Of a stretch of 64,000 nucleotides of DNA, positions 46,505-57,989 are shown piece after piece; the first letter of the stretch is position 1; each line of letters begins with the position of its first letter. Under the pieces are notes generated by a model that saw only the letters and a program-made list of their open reading frames with translations, was not told the origin of the DNA and made no database searches. This stretch comes from Girardinichthys multiradiatus. Its lineage: Eukaryota; Chordata; Actinopteri; Cyprinodontiformes; Goodeidae. The position numbers and the translations under genes were made by a program. The stretch is taken from the NCBI RefSeq assembly GCF_021462225.1, contig NC_061804.1, forward strand, positions 6,184,740 through 6,248,739. The letters are read 5' to 3'.

Positions 46505-47845
46505 ACACCAAGTCAGCTGCTGGCCAGTCTCCTTGTTAGTTTTAGCCCTGCCCTGTGATGGGGAAGGCTGACATATAAAGTTAATTCAGTATATGGATAG
46601 GCATATGGATAGGACTACAAAATAAACATACCGTATATGATGTAAACATAAAATAAATTTTGGTACTGTAATGAATATGACATTAATATAATATTATTTT
46701 TTTATTAATGATTTCATATTATGTATTTAGGAAATTTATTTGGGGAAAAATAATTCTGTTTTCTGCATTAACTAAAAGTTTATCTTCAATTGTTTCTCAA
46801 TTTACAGCAGGTCTTCTCACCTAGAAAAAGCGTTTAGGGTTTCGTGGACATGCCCATTCTAAGATTATTGTAAATACTAACTGCAGGATCAATTCTGTGT
46901 CTCTTTAACTAAGTAAATTGTTAGATTTTGATGTTTTGAAAGTTTGTTTTAACACAAGAAAGAGAAAAACAAATCCTAACCTTGTTCCTTGTCTGTTTTC
47001 AAGATAAGACTGGAAGTTCCAAGACAGAATTTGCTGCTTCCCAATCATTTCCTGTGGTACAGCAGAGATCTAGCGCCCCAGCTGACAGCTGAATCGTTGT
47101 TCAGACCAAACGCCTCGATACCTAGAATCCAATCATACAGCTCAAGCTTGTGATGTGGAAGAAGGTAAAAGAGAGGCACGCTTCCCTGAACACCAGCTAC
47201 TCTTCACTCAGTCAATCTTCTGCCCACTGAAATTCACTTGCCAGGAATAACAGATAAAAATATCTGAAATTTATTCTGTCCTTCTCCAGGGTGGGAGGAC
47301 TGCAGTGAGATCTGTTTGACCTGCGGGAAACCTGAGAACTTTCAGAGACTTTCAAAGATGGCAAATATTTGCCGAGTGGCATGTTCCTTTCATTGACAGA
47401 GTGCATCTGTCTGCACAGACTGGTGGATTTGAGCGGTGATTTGCTCTTTTGCATTCCTGAGTCTTGTATTTTTCTATTGCTGGCATGTTTGTCATTCATG
47501 GTGCTAAACAGCATTCTAAAGTAGAAACTGAAAAATTGATTCATTTCTGCATCAAATCAAAGTATCCTTTTTTGTAAAGGAGCAACATCTTGTTTATATC
47601 CATCTTTATAGTAGAAATGTATTCTTTTTTCTATTATGTAATAAAGAAACCATTTCACAGAAGTTGAATTCACTACATTTGAGTGTGTTTTGTCATGCTT
47701 AAGTGTCTGCAAATTAACTGAGCTTTTAGAGAGCTGTAAGATACAAATAATAAAACAAGTTATAACAAGGCAGAAAGGGCTTAAGACATAGGATCCTTTG
47801 AGATCCTTTAAGGACGTGTCGAGAATCCAATATGGTGACATAAAA
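46505..47845. other. intergenic, no gene; possible conserved block at 47000-47520
   Basis: AT-rich except for 47000-47520, which is balanced, non-repetitive and rich in ordinary words rather than simple repeats. Minus-strand frames of 110 and 97 codons (47212-47850) resemble nothing known. The block could be a regulatory element or part of a long galnt10 UTR. Confidence 0.3.
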
Positions 47846-47847
47846 TA

Positions 47848-49408
47848 CACTGCTCAAAAAAATAAAGGGAACACTTAAAGAACGCAATATAACTCCAAGT
47901 AAATCAAACTCCTGTGAAATCAAACTGTCCACTTAGGAAGCAACACTGATTGACAATCAATTTCACATGATATTGTGCAAATGGAATAAACAACAGGAGG
48001 AAATCTTTGGCGATTAGCAAGACCCACTCAATAAAGGAGTGGTTCTGCAGGTGGGGACCACAGACCACTTCTCAGTACCTATGCTTTCTGGCTGATGTTT
48101 TGGTCACTTTTGAATGTTGGTGGTGCTTTCACGCTCGTGGTAACATGAGATGGACTCTACAACCCACACAAATGGCTCAGGTAATGCAGCTCATCCAGGA
48201 TGGCACATCAATGCAAGCAGTGTCAAGAAGGTTTGCTGTGTCTGTCAGTGTAGTGTCCAGAGCCTGAAGGCGCTACCAGGAGACAGGCCAATACACCAGG
48301 AGACGTGGAGGAGGCCGTAGGAGGCCAACAACCCAGTAGCAGGACCGCTACCTCCACCTTTGTGCAAGGAGGAACAGGAGGAGCACTGCCAGAGCCCTGC
48401 AAGATGACCTCCAGCAGGCCACAAATGTGCATGTGTCTGCACAAATGGTTAGAAACCGACTCCATGAGGATGGTATGAGGGCCCGACGTCCACAAATGGG
48501 GGTTGTGCTCACAGCCCAACACCGTGCAGGACGCTTGGCATTTGCCAGAGAACACCAGGATTGGTAAATTCGCCACTGGCCCCCTGTGCTCTTTACAGAT
48601 GAAAGCAGGTTCACACTGAGTACATGTGACAGACGTGACAGAGTCTGGAGACACCGTGGAGAGCAATCTGCTGCCTGCAACATCCTTCAGCATGACCGGT
48701 TTGGCAGTGGGTCAGCAATGGTGTGGGGTGGTATTTCTTTGGAGGGCCACACGGCCCTCCATTGCTCGCCAGAGGTAGCCTGACTGCCGTTAGGTACCGA
48801 GATGAGATCCTCAGACCCCTTGTGAGACCATATGCTGGTGCGGTTGGCCCTGAGTTCCTCCTAATGCAGGACAATGCTAGACCTCATGTGGCTGGAGTGT
48901 GTCAGCAGTTCCTGCAAGATGAAGACATTGAAGCTATGGACTGGCCCACCCGTTCCCCAGACCTGAATCCGATTGAGCACATCTGGGACATCATGTCTCG
49001 CTCCATCCACCAACGTCACGTTGCACCACAGACTGTCCAGGAGTTGGTGGAATCTTTAGTTCAGGTCTGGTAGGAGATCCCTCAGGAGACCATCCGCCGT
49101 CTCATCAGGAGCATGTCCAGGCGTTGTAAGGAGGTCATACAGGCACGTGGAGGTCACACACAATACTGAGCCTCATTTTGACTTGTTTTAAGGACATTAC
49201 ATCAGCCTCTAGTGTGTTTCTCCACTTTAATTTTGTGTGTGACTCCAAATCCAGGCCTCCATTGGTTAATAAATTTAATTTCCATTGATGATTTTGTTCT
49301 TCTCAGCACATTCAACTTTGTACAGAACAAAGTATTCATTGAGAATATTTCATTTATTCAGAACTAGGATGTGTTATTTGAGTGTTCCCTTTATTTTTTT
49401 GAGCAGTG
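47848..49408 (+). mobile_element. complete Tc1/mariner element with perfect 28-bp inverted ends
   Basis: The left end (47848-47875) and right end (49381-49408) are exact reverse complements over 28 bases, beginning cactgctcaaaaaaataaag. Each is bordered by a TA (47846-47847 and 49409-49410), the target duplication of the superfamily. Length is 1561 bases. It holds one broken transposase on the + strand. Confidence 0.92.
48145..49169 (+). pseudogene. Tc1 transposase (DD34E), inactivated
   Basis: From ATG at 48145 ([20 protein letters not shown]) to TGA at 49167-49169. The N-terminal helix-turn-helix is followed by the DDE domain with LFTDESRFTL, MQDNARPH and [12 protein letters not shown]. 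There are 34 residues between the second Asp and Glu. The copy has in-frame stops after VVSRA, PTTQ, HQDW and VQVW and at least one frameshift near 48760-48780, so it is dead although its ends are perfect. Confidence 0.88.
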
Positions 49409-49410
49409 TA

Positions 49411-49514
49411 GATCGGGAGGTTTCCTCCCACAATTCAAAAACATGACTGTTAGGTTAATTGGTTTCTCTAAATTGCCCTCAGGCGTGAAAAAGTGTGTGT
49501 GCGTTTGTGTGTTT
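49411..49514 (+). repeat. SINE fragment, left half (split by GT-tract element)
   Basis: aggtttcctcccacaattca, gttaattggtttctctaaat and gccctcaggcgtg match the middle of the SINE at 6241-6592. It continues after the insertion at 49811-49900. Its 5' side abuts the Tc1 right terminus. Confidence 0.8.
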
Positions 49515-49810
49515 TCCTGTCTTGGCATCACAGTGAGAACCATTTTCCCGATTTCACCATCAAATTGAGGACCGTTTGTACCAAAGTGAGGACATTTTGC
49601 TGATCCTCACGACCTATTTTGCTAACGGTTAGGTTTAGGACTAAGGTGTGAATTGACTTTAGTTTAAGGTTAGGGTTAGGCATGCACTGGTAATAGTTAG
49701 GTTTAGGGTTATTGTCAGGGTTAGGGCATAGAAAGGGTTGAAAATGACTGAAAATCAATGGAAGTCAATGGGAGTCAACACATGGTCCTCACTACATATA
49801 GCAAAACAAG
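49515..49810 (+). mobile_element. GT-tract element, copy 3, inside a SINE
   Basis: A 296-base copy of the 18041 family. The left flank is gtgtgtgtgcgtttgtgtgt and the right flank is (TG)n from 49811. It lies precisely where the intact SINE has its short GT-rich segment (6445-6470), so the SINE is an empty-site reference. Telomere-like ggttagggttagg occurs near 49668. Confidence 0.75.
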
Positions 49811-49900
49811 TGTGTGTGTGTGTGTGTGTGTGTTGCCCTGTGTTCCCTGCAACCCCCTATGGAAGAAGTGATAGAAAATGACTGACTGACTTACTGACTA
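49811..49900 (+). repeat. (TG)n and SINE fragment, right half
   Basis: (TG)n to about 49833, then gttgccctgtg, a deletion, and tatggaagaagtgatagaaaatgactgac split by a few changes, the SINE tail. Confidence 0.75.
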
Positions 49901-50407
49901 GATGCAATTAGAACAAAATCAGTTTGAAGGTTTAAATTAAACACTAGGTGTGTGGAAGAATTTACTCAGGAGGGAAATGTTATTGGCTTTTTGTTTTTTA
50001 ACAAGACATTGCAGCTAGATGGATACAATTTACATATAAAAACACTTGCAAATAATCTGCTGGACTTTACAGGAGTTATGAAGGCAAACAGCTGAATTTT
50101 CCCACACACAAATGAAGCTGATGGATTTCACAATCATCTCAACATTTAAGCCACCAGGTTAGTGAGATAAACATGTGGGCTGAAGGCAGAAACACTACCA
50201 AGTATCTTGCTTTGGAGCATCAAATCACGGCTGACCTTAAAAACAGAATTTAATTTATGGCATGAAAAAACAACAATATTCATCCAAATATGTTACATTA
50301 TACCAAATGCAACAAATAGAAAGCTAAACAACATATAAAATTTAATTAAAGCATCAAATTCAATTAGAAATGTACTTTCAAATAGCAACAAGATGGGCTG
50401 CAGTTGC

Positions 50408-50710
50408 AACATACAGTGCCATGAAAAATGTTTTGCCCTTTTACAGACTTATTCTGTTGTTGCTTTTTAATCAAATTTAAATATTTCAGATAACAAAAAA
50501 GAGTAAGCAAAAGGGCTAGATAGATAACTTGAGTAAATACAAAAAGCAAATGAAAAGCAATTTCATTATCATGGGGCACAAGGCTATCGAAACCAACCTG
50601 GCCCTATGTGAAAAAATAATTGCCCCCTAAATGGCATCACTAGTTGTACCACCTTGGCAGCAACAACTGCCATCAAGTATTCATAATAGTTGGCAATGAA
50701 TCTTTTACAT
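50408..50710 (-). mobile_element. Tc1-like transposon remnant
   Basis: The terminus-like acagtgccatgaaaaatgtt is followed by the blocks ttgccccctaaatggc and ccttggcagcaacaactgcc, reverse to the transposase. Probably the same family as 10930-11450. The remainder of the element is gone. Confidence 0.6.
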
Positions 50711-50714
50711 AATA

Positions 50715-51290
50715 ATGGAAAAAAAATAATCAACTGTAAAGCTCTAAAGCTGGTAATTATCTACTATTATTCGTCAGTTTAGCTAATAGTCTTTTAAAGG
50801 GAATAAAACCAGAGGTGCGTTCTTCATCCTGTTCTGTGAACAAATGATGGGATATGTGCTTCTCTTACTCAAAGCTTTCTCCAGAGCCTTGAACAGAAAA
50901 TATTACATTACAAGAAAGACTGGACAGAGGGCAGAAGGGGGGGCGGGGGGTCTAGAAAACAGTGAAAGAAGAGCAACATTTGTCTAACTTTTTGAAGTTA
51001 GAAAAGTAACATGTAAAATTTTATACAATTACTCATTTAAGAATAGAAGTGGTAACTGATGGCATGATTACTGCTTTATAAGTTCTATACAGCTAACCAC
51101 TACTTCAGAGAGTTTATTAGTGTACATTTTACTTTTTGTGAAGCCTATAGGTAAACAATAGTTCATTTATTCTGGTATTGAGCAGCATGATTTAAAATCA
51201 TTTAAAACTTTAATAGCGACAAAAATATTCTAATAAAGAAACAAACAACAACAACAACAAAAACTAAACTAAGCCAAACAAGCATCAAGT
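50715..51290. other. intergenic, no supported gene
   Basis: AT-rich with a G-run (about 50937-50952) and a (CAA)n tract at about 51243-51262. Nothing else seen. Confidence 0.5.
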
Positions 51291-51294
51291 GAAA

Positions 51295-51847
51295 ATTTGC
51301 TAAAACTGGGGTGCTTTTATAATTTGGGGTTGCGGGTTTTTCCTCTTATGTTTTTCACAGTAGAGGTTTTGAATCATGTTTCTGTTTGTTATGCCTTAGT
51401 TTTTGTCTTCAAGTTCAAGTTTTGCAAAGTTAGCTTTTTGGATCATGTTTCTGTTGATGCTTTAATTTCATGGTTTGCTAGTTGTGTTTCCATTAGTTTG
51501 TATTCAAGAGTCTCTGTTCTGCTCCAGCCACGTTTTGTTCTCTCCTGTATGTTTTTAATAATTTTCATTCGGTTCACCTGCACCTAGCAATCACTTTCCT
51601 TGTTTCACCTTGTTCTTGTTCTATATATACACATCTGTTCTGTTCATTCCATCGCGGAAACATTTTGGATCACCATCTCTGTTCATGTCTTGTCCTTTTG
51701 ATTATGCCAAGCCTGTCTTGCCAGCCTGCCCATGTCTGTTTTTGCCATCACCTTCTGTAGTAAGTTTTGGTAATTCAATAATTTCACTTACCATCATGCT
51801 GCCAGCTCGTCTGCATTCCGGGATCCTCCGCTACACAAACTGTGACA
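51295..51847 (+). mobile_element. LTR-like element of the TGTCA..TGACA family, 5' end lost
   Basis: The right end acaaactgtgaca and the T-rich body (gttcacctgcacctagcaat, atgccaagcctgtcttgcca) match the LTR-like elements at 13300 and 24533. The left TGTCA end is not recognisable. Confidence 0.55.
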
Positions 51848-51849
51848 GG

Positions 51850-53395
51850 TGCTTTGTTTTTGCCTTTTATTAGCAGTTTAAAAATATGCTGCGTCTTTTT
51901 GGACTAACTGCAATTGATGTTAAGATGAATGCACAAGGCCAATGCAATGTATAGAGAATTGCAATAGTACATTCTAGAGGTGAAGAAGACTACTAATTTT
52001 TTGTGAGCTCCTTTGATGCAAGCTATGTTTAGCTTCAGCAGTTTGGTAATACTAGTAATGACTAATCTTGACAACTGGGCTTCTTTGACTGTGCGGATAA
52101 AAAACAAGAAGCAAGAAGGCCAAGGCTATCAGTTAATTCAACCAACGGGGTACGCTTTTAAAATACAATCAATTCAGTCTTATTTTCCTTCATTGTAAGA
52201 AGATTCTGTGTTACCCAGACTTTGAAATCTTGTAGACAGGTAACTGAATGTTGCAGTGGGATAGGAAAAAACAGTTTAAAAGAAAAATGAATGTAGATGC
52301 CATGAGCTGAATAATAAAAGGAAATATTGTTCCCAAATGCAGCATATACTGTATAATTTAAACATGGAAGGACCTAAAATCCCCCTTGAGGAACACCAAG
52401 AGGTTGAGGAACAGTAGTCTTTCATGGATGCACCACTCACACAGATAATTCCATGCTTTTGCTGCATGGAGCTTTATATTTTAGATTTAGGGTTTGTTAA
52501 TTCTGCTGAACTGTAACTTGAAGACATTCCTGTAATGACTTTCGAAACGTAATGCCATGTATACTTGATTAACAGAATTAGGGAGCAAGCTCTTAAAAGA
52601 AACACAATAATCAGGCTGTGGTGCAAACATCCCAGCAGCTTGCTTGACTACTCAGCTCACAACCATTCCATAAGATCAAATGTCTTACTGGAAAAATAAT
52701 AAAACAAACTTATCATATCTGATTAGCATCTCCACAGCCAGCTAACATTTTCCCGAAAGCAGATGCCAAGCCCAAAGTTCATTTGCCAATCCCTTTCTTA
52801 TTGACAGAGTGAGTCATCACACTGTGTGGCAAATTTAATACCTAAGAGGTTACTGGCTGTCTAATACCAACAAGGGCAAACACAAACAGAAGAGGTACCC
52901 TCTGCAAAAAGTGGTTCCTGCCTCGGAGTTTATGAACACAATAAACAGAATAATTAATTTGTTTAAACTGGCATATTTGACCATGAAGCTTTCAGAGTCA
53001 GAAATCTTCATGCAACAATGGTCTGCATGCAATTTTGGACTCTCATCTATAAAGATCTAAGTTCAGCTATGAAGGACACAAAACTGCATTCAGATTTTGC
53101 TTCACAGGGCAATTAGTTGTCATCAAATACAATAATTTTCTTTCTCAATGTTCAATGATGATCGCGCTATTTTAGCCCAATTTTTGATTTGCACATGGAG
53201 TTTACATCTGATGCTTTGAAAAACCATGCAACTTTTACTCAAAAGTAAAATTAGTCACACCCATTAATTTAACTTGGCTAAAAACAGCAAGTGTTAATAA
53301 AAAAAGTGATAATATTCTTGTTCTTGAGAATAGACAAACATTTCAGTCTTGACCAATAAAATAGAAAACACTCACCTAAAAAGTTGTCTAAATTG
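51850..53395. other. intergenic, no supported gene
   Basis: AT-rich. Short open frames on both strands without family similarity, and no repeats recognised. Confidence 0.45.
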
Positions 53396-53397
53396 AA

Positions 53398-54228
53398 TTA
53401 TTTTTTTAACAAAGCAGTGAGTAGGAATCTTTGTATTGTTTGTAAAAGAAACCTTTCCCACAAGACCCCAAGACACTTGAACTCCTCTACTTGAGGCAGG
53501 AACTCCCCTCCAACCTGAAGAGGAAAAGCCACCTTTTTCCGGTCGAGAACCATGACCTCGGACTTGGAGGAGCAGATTTTCATCCCAGCCGCTTCGTACC
53601 GCCTCAGTGCATTCTGTAGGTCTTGGCTAGAGGGGGCCAGCAGGACCGCATCATCTGCAAAAGTTGGAAAACACCCTCTGGTCACCCTTCTTATGAAGGG
53701 GGACCACCTCCCCGGTCTGCCAGTCCAGAGGCACTGTCCCCGACTGCCACGCAATGTCGTAGAGGCGTGTCAACCATGACATCCCCACAACTGAGACTTG
53801 AAGTACTCAGGATGGCTCTCATTCACCCCCGAAGCCCTGCCATGGTGGAGCTTTTTAACCACCTCGGTGACTTCAGCCTGGGTGATGAAAAAGTCCAACC
53901 CCGAGTCCCCCGCCTTTGCTTCCACCAGGGAATGCGGGACAGCAGGATTGAGAAGATCCTCGAAGTACTCCTTCCACTGCCCGATAATTTCCCCAGTCGA
54001 GGTCAGCAGCTCCCCACCCCCACTGTAAACAGTGTTGGTGAAGCACTGCTTCCCCCTCCTGAGGCGCTGAACGGTTTGCCAGAATTGCTTTGAGGCCCAC
54101 CGGTAGTCCTTCTCCATGGCCTCACCAAGCTCGTCCCCGGCCCAAGTTTTTGACTCTGCTACAGCCCGGGCCGCGGCACTCTTGGGCTCATGGTACCTGT
54201 CAGTTGCCTCAGGAGTCCCACAAGCCAA
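53398..54228 (-). pseudogene. LINE reverse transcriptase fragments with core deletion
   Basis: The upstream frame 54228-53770 has DYRWASKQFWQTVQRLRRGK and LHHGRASGVNESHPEYFKSQ, the finger region before the palm. The downstream frame 53754-53398 has FADDAVLLAPSSQDLQNAL (the catalytic FADD) and EEFKCLGVLW. The roughly 150 or more residues normally between them are missing, so this copy is inactive. Confidence 0.8.
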
Positions 54229-54638
54229 CCACAGCCAGTATGAATCCTTCTTCAGCTTGAGAGCATCCCTTACTGCTGGTGTCCACCACCTGGTTCAGGG
54301 ATTGCCACCGCAACAGGCACCGCAGACCTTATTGCCACAGCTACGGGTAGCCTCGGACCCTATGTCTCCAACCTCCCCCAGAATCTGGTCAATGCTCTCC
54401 CGGAGGTGGGAGTTGGATACATCCTTAGCCAAGGGCTCTACCAGACATTCCAGGCGGACCCTCACTGTACGCTTGGGCCTGCCAAGTCTGTCCGGCTTTC
54501 TCCTCTTCCAGCGATCAAACTCACCACCAGGTGGTGATCAGTGGACAGCTCAGCCCCTCTCTTCACCCGAGTGTCAACAAAGTTGATCATCGACCTTCTG
54601 CCTAGGGTGTCCTGGTGCCAAGTGCATTGATGAACACC

Positions 54639-55142
54639 CTAATGCTTCAACATGGTGTTCATTATGGACAATCTGTGACTAGTACAGAAGTCCAATAATG
54701 AAACACCACTTGAATTCAGATCAGGGAAGCCATTCCTCCTGATCACGCCTCTCAAGGTGTCACTGTCATTTCCCATGTGGGCGCTGAAGTCCCCCAGCAG
54801 AATAACGGAGTCCCCAGGAGGGGCACTATGCAGCACCCCCGACAGGGACGCCAAGAAGGTACTCCACACTACCGCTCGGCCTGTAGGCCGAAACAACAGT
54901 CAGAGACCTGTCCCCAACGCAAAGGTGCAGGGATGCAACCCTCTTATCCACCGGGGTAAACTAACCCAGCTCGCCACCTCTCCCCGTGGGCCACTCCAGA
55001 GTAGAAGAGAATCCAGCCTCTCTCGAGGAGCTGGGTTCCAGAACCCATGCTGTGCAGGGGAGGTGAGCCTGACTATTTCTAGTTGATATTTCTCGACCTC
55101 GCACACAAGCTCAGGCTCCTTCCCCACCCAGTGATGTGACAT
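54639..55142 (-). pseudogene. LINE endonuclease domain, broken
   Basis: Pieces in different frames: 55142-54900 (LDSLLLWSGPRGEVASWVSL) and 54896-54639, with the phosphatase-like signature SVILLGDFSAHMGNDSDTLR. The latter is the GDFN-type motif of apurinic endonuclease-like LINE nucleases. The catalytic set is incomplete. Confidence 0.75.
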
Positions 55143-55756
55143 TCCACATTTCTAGAGCCAGCCTAAGCATCCGAAGATCAGGCCGTTAAGGTCTCCACCT
55201 TTGTCTGCTGCCCAATCCTCTTTTCACCGGTCCCTCATGGTTCCCCCTGCAGGTGGTGGGCCCACTGGGGGATGGCCTCGTTCGGGTTGGCCCAGCCAGG
55301 TCCCACGTGGAGCAACCCAGCCACTAGGCGCTCTCTGACGAGTCTCGACCCCAGGCCTGGCTCCAGGGTGGGACCCCGTGCCTCGATTTTTTGGTTCTCA
55401 TGAAGGCGTCTTGGACCTCTCTTTGTCTGACCTGTCACTCAGAGCCTGTTTGCCATGGGAGACCCTACCAGGGGCATTTAAGACCCAGACAACACAGCCT
55501 CTAGGATCATTCAAGCACTCAAACCCCTCCACCACTTTAAGGTGGCGGGTCAAGGAAGGGTACTTTATTTGTTTCATTTAAATATTTGCTGAACACAGAA
55601 AAATTTAAGGAAATCCAATATAATAATGTTGTGACCCACAAGTTCGTCCATCTGTCTTCTTGGCATGACCGTGAAATTATACATTTTTAACAAAAGTTTT
55701 AAATATGGATTTAGTCCCGATTTTCTCAATAATCTTTCAAATTGTCAGGCTGATAT

Positions 55757-56040
55757 GTAAATGGTAAATGGCCTGTACTTGTATAGCCCCTTATCAAGTC
55801 CCTTCACACTACATTCAGTCATCCACCCATTCATACACTGACAGTGGTAAGCTACATTGTAGCCACAGCTGCCCTGGGGCACACTGACATAAGTGAGGCT
55901 GCCATACTGTGGTGCCACCAAGCCCCGCATCAGTAGGCAAGGTGGGTGAAGTGTCTTGCCCAAGGAACAACGACCGAGACAGACATAGTGGATACTCAAG
56001 ATGAACCCCTGCCACAATCGCCATGGTCGTCCCATATATA
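55757..56040 (+). repeat. interspersed repeat, unclassified
   Basis: Starts atggtaaatggcctgtactt, contains catccacccattcatacact, tacattgtagccacagctgc and aagtgtcttgcccaaggaac. I recognise this set of blocks as a common teleost repeat, but I cannot class it. No coding. Confidence 0.65.
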
Positions 56041-56095
56041 TGTGGGAGCTTAAAGCTTTGTTTGATTAGATTAAAAGTGTTATTATTGTGTTTAC

Positions 56096-57984
56096 TGTTG
56101 GAATTATGAATCTGAGAATATTATTTAATATTTAATATTAATATTTTTATATTTAATCAAATAATATTTCGGTCTGTTAAGGGTTGTCCTGTGAATACCA
56201 GCCCAGTAAGGTGATGGTATTAGGACAAAATAGAAAGGTGTGAGACGAGCTCTGACATTATTGAACAGCATAAACTCTGCACATATATGGAATGAATTCA
56301 CACAATTTCTTAAAATACAAGAATTTATTGCCAAAAATAAGTCAACTCAAAGTCAAACATATTTCAATCAACAAACTCTTTACTATGCTAAAACAATCCA
56401 ACTAACTACCAAGCAGAATTAAAGAATAGGGAAGACTAATGGGCTATGTACAATATAAACAAGTTGATTAAAGATGATTGGAAATTATGACCAAATGAGT
56501 GATGCAACATTACCATGCAATGTTTATGTTTGAGAACCAAGGATTATCTTGAAGAATCTGGAAGTGAAGTTAAGTTAGTCTTTGAACCAATTTAGGAAAT
56601 AATCAGCAACATTTAGACAACCCTTCACAAAGCAAGATCAGATAAAATATTATTTTAATGAAATAATATTTTAAATAATGATCTGCTGAATAAAACCAAC
56701 CTTCTGGATGACTAATTCTCAACGGTGTCTAATTAGATGCCTTCATTTATTCAAATAATATTAGAAGAAATATTATTAAGGGAATATTTTGGAAATTAGC
56801 CAAATCTTTCTGGAGAAATTGGGCTTAATGGTGTTTACTTAGTTATTAAATCTAGTAAAATGATGTTAGGGACACATTATTTACTGGATTCAAAACTAAA
56901 CCTTTCTAGGTAAATATTATTTAGCAGCAAGCACATGTCCTTAGCTGTTAGCAGTTAAGCTAACAAAGAAGCAGATAGCTCAGCCTCAGAATCAACACAT
57001 ACCTTTAAAATACCAGGGTTAATAAAAGGGTTAAAATGCATAAGCGCGGACGGCGCGTTATGATCAATGTTCTGTTTAAAATCACCCTTTAAATAAGGTT
57101 TGTCTTACTTTAAAAACATACAAAGAACACAAACAGGGCATGTGTGCTGCAGATAGCCTGCTAGCAATAAGGTAGCAGAGTTTCACAAAAACAAAACCAA
57201 ACTTCATAAATGAAAACGTTCAGATCATTTCAATCTAAATCCCTTCTATATTATTCTGCCCAAACACTTAACCTCATGAATTGTGGTGAGGAATGTTGTC
57301 CAAGCGACGATGACGTTTGAAGAAGGTATCCACAGTGAACAAAGGGTTAGCTTCCCGCTAACCTCCTCAGCTTCTCACGATCAGAAGGTGCGTTTGTTAT
57401 GTGAACAAAAGCGTTAGCTTCCGACTAACCTCCAGCTGTGGATGAAGAACGGCTCGTTGTCCGCCAACGCCACTGCACGGTGATGGGGTCTCTGTTGTCT
57501 TCCTTCCAGACTGGGAGACCGTTCCGCTCAGCTTCATGGAGACCGCACGTCTCTGTAGGGAACTTCTCAGGGACTATTTGCTTCACAGGCCTCAGAGGAA
57601 AACGTAAGCAACTCTTACACCTTAATTTCCCCGTTCATGAATGAAAATACCGGAAACACAGACAGTATTTCATTCGTAATTATCTTTGCATATGATTGAT
57701 GATCGTATGACATTCTTGGATCCAGTTGAAGAGTTTATGTCTGTTTGCCAGCAAAGAGACATTAGCGCGCTTGTCCCCCCTATCCGGTCCCTCTCGAAGG
57801 CCGTGTGGAAGAGGGCGGATGTAGCAACAGCTGTGCTTTTATTTGGGTAGTGACGTCACAGGAAGTCTGCAAATATCCCGTTTCCTGGCTGTGCCGGAAG
57901 AAGGTTAATGCACTTTATTTTGAAAGTTCCAGAAAAGTCCGTACCGGAGTTTAATGTTGAAATCCATGGCTGTGGGTCCCAACA
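56096..57984 (-). mobile_element. long LTR-like element, copy 2 (reverse)
   Basis: Reverse copy of 18341-20136, with plus-strand ends tgttggaatt and ggtcccaaca. It keeps the CRE tgacgtca at 57851-57858 with the TATA-like motif beside it and the poly(A) signal near 56320. Length is 1889 bases. No clear target duplication flanks it. A small frame at 56125-56334 recurs in copy 3 (62540-62749) but is not open in copy 1. Confidence 0.65.
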
Positions 57985-57989
57985 TCACC

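Larger units (their letters stand above)
53398..55557 (-). mobile_element. LINE (APE-type), 5' region to reverse transcriptase, internally deleted
   Basis: Reading on the minus strand from 55557: a 5' leader region, endonuclease pieces, then reverse transcriptase pieces ending at 53398. It is much GC-richer than its surroundings. The 3' coding end and tail, seen in the copies at 28139 and 30680, are missing here. The core of the reverse transcriptase is also deleted near 53750. Confidence 0.85.

Noticed and set aside
48223..48874. Minus-strand frames up to 156 codons over the Tc1 at 47848
   Set aside because: They are antisense shadows of the broken plus-strand transposase.
56125..56334. 69-codon frame shared by two LTR-like copies
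   Set aside because: It is broken in copy 1, is AT-rich and overlaps the poly(A) signal region; shared openness follows from recent common origin.
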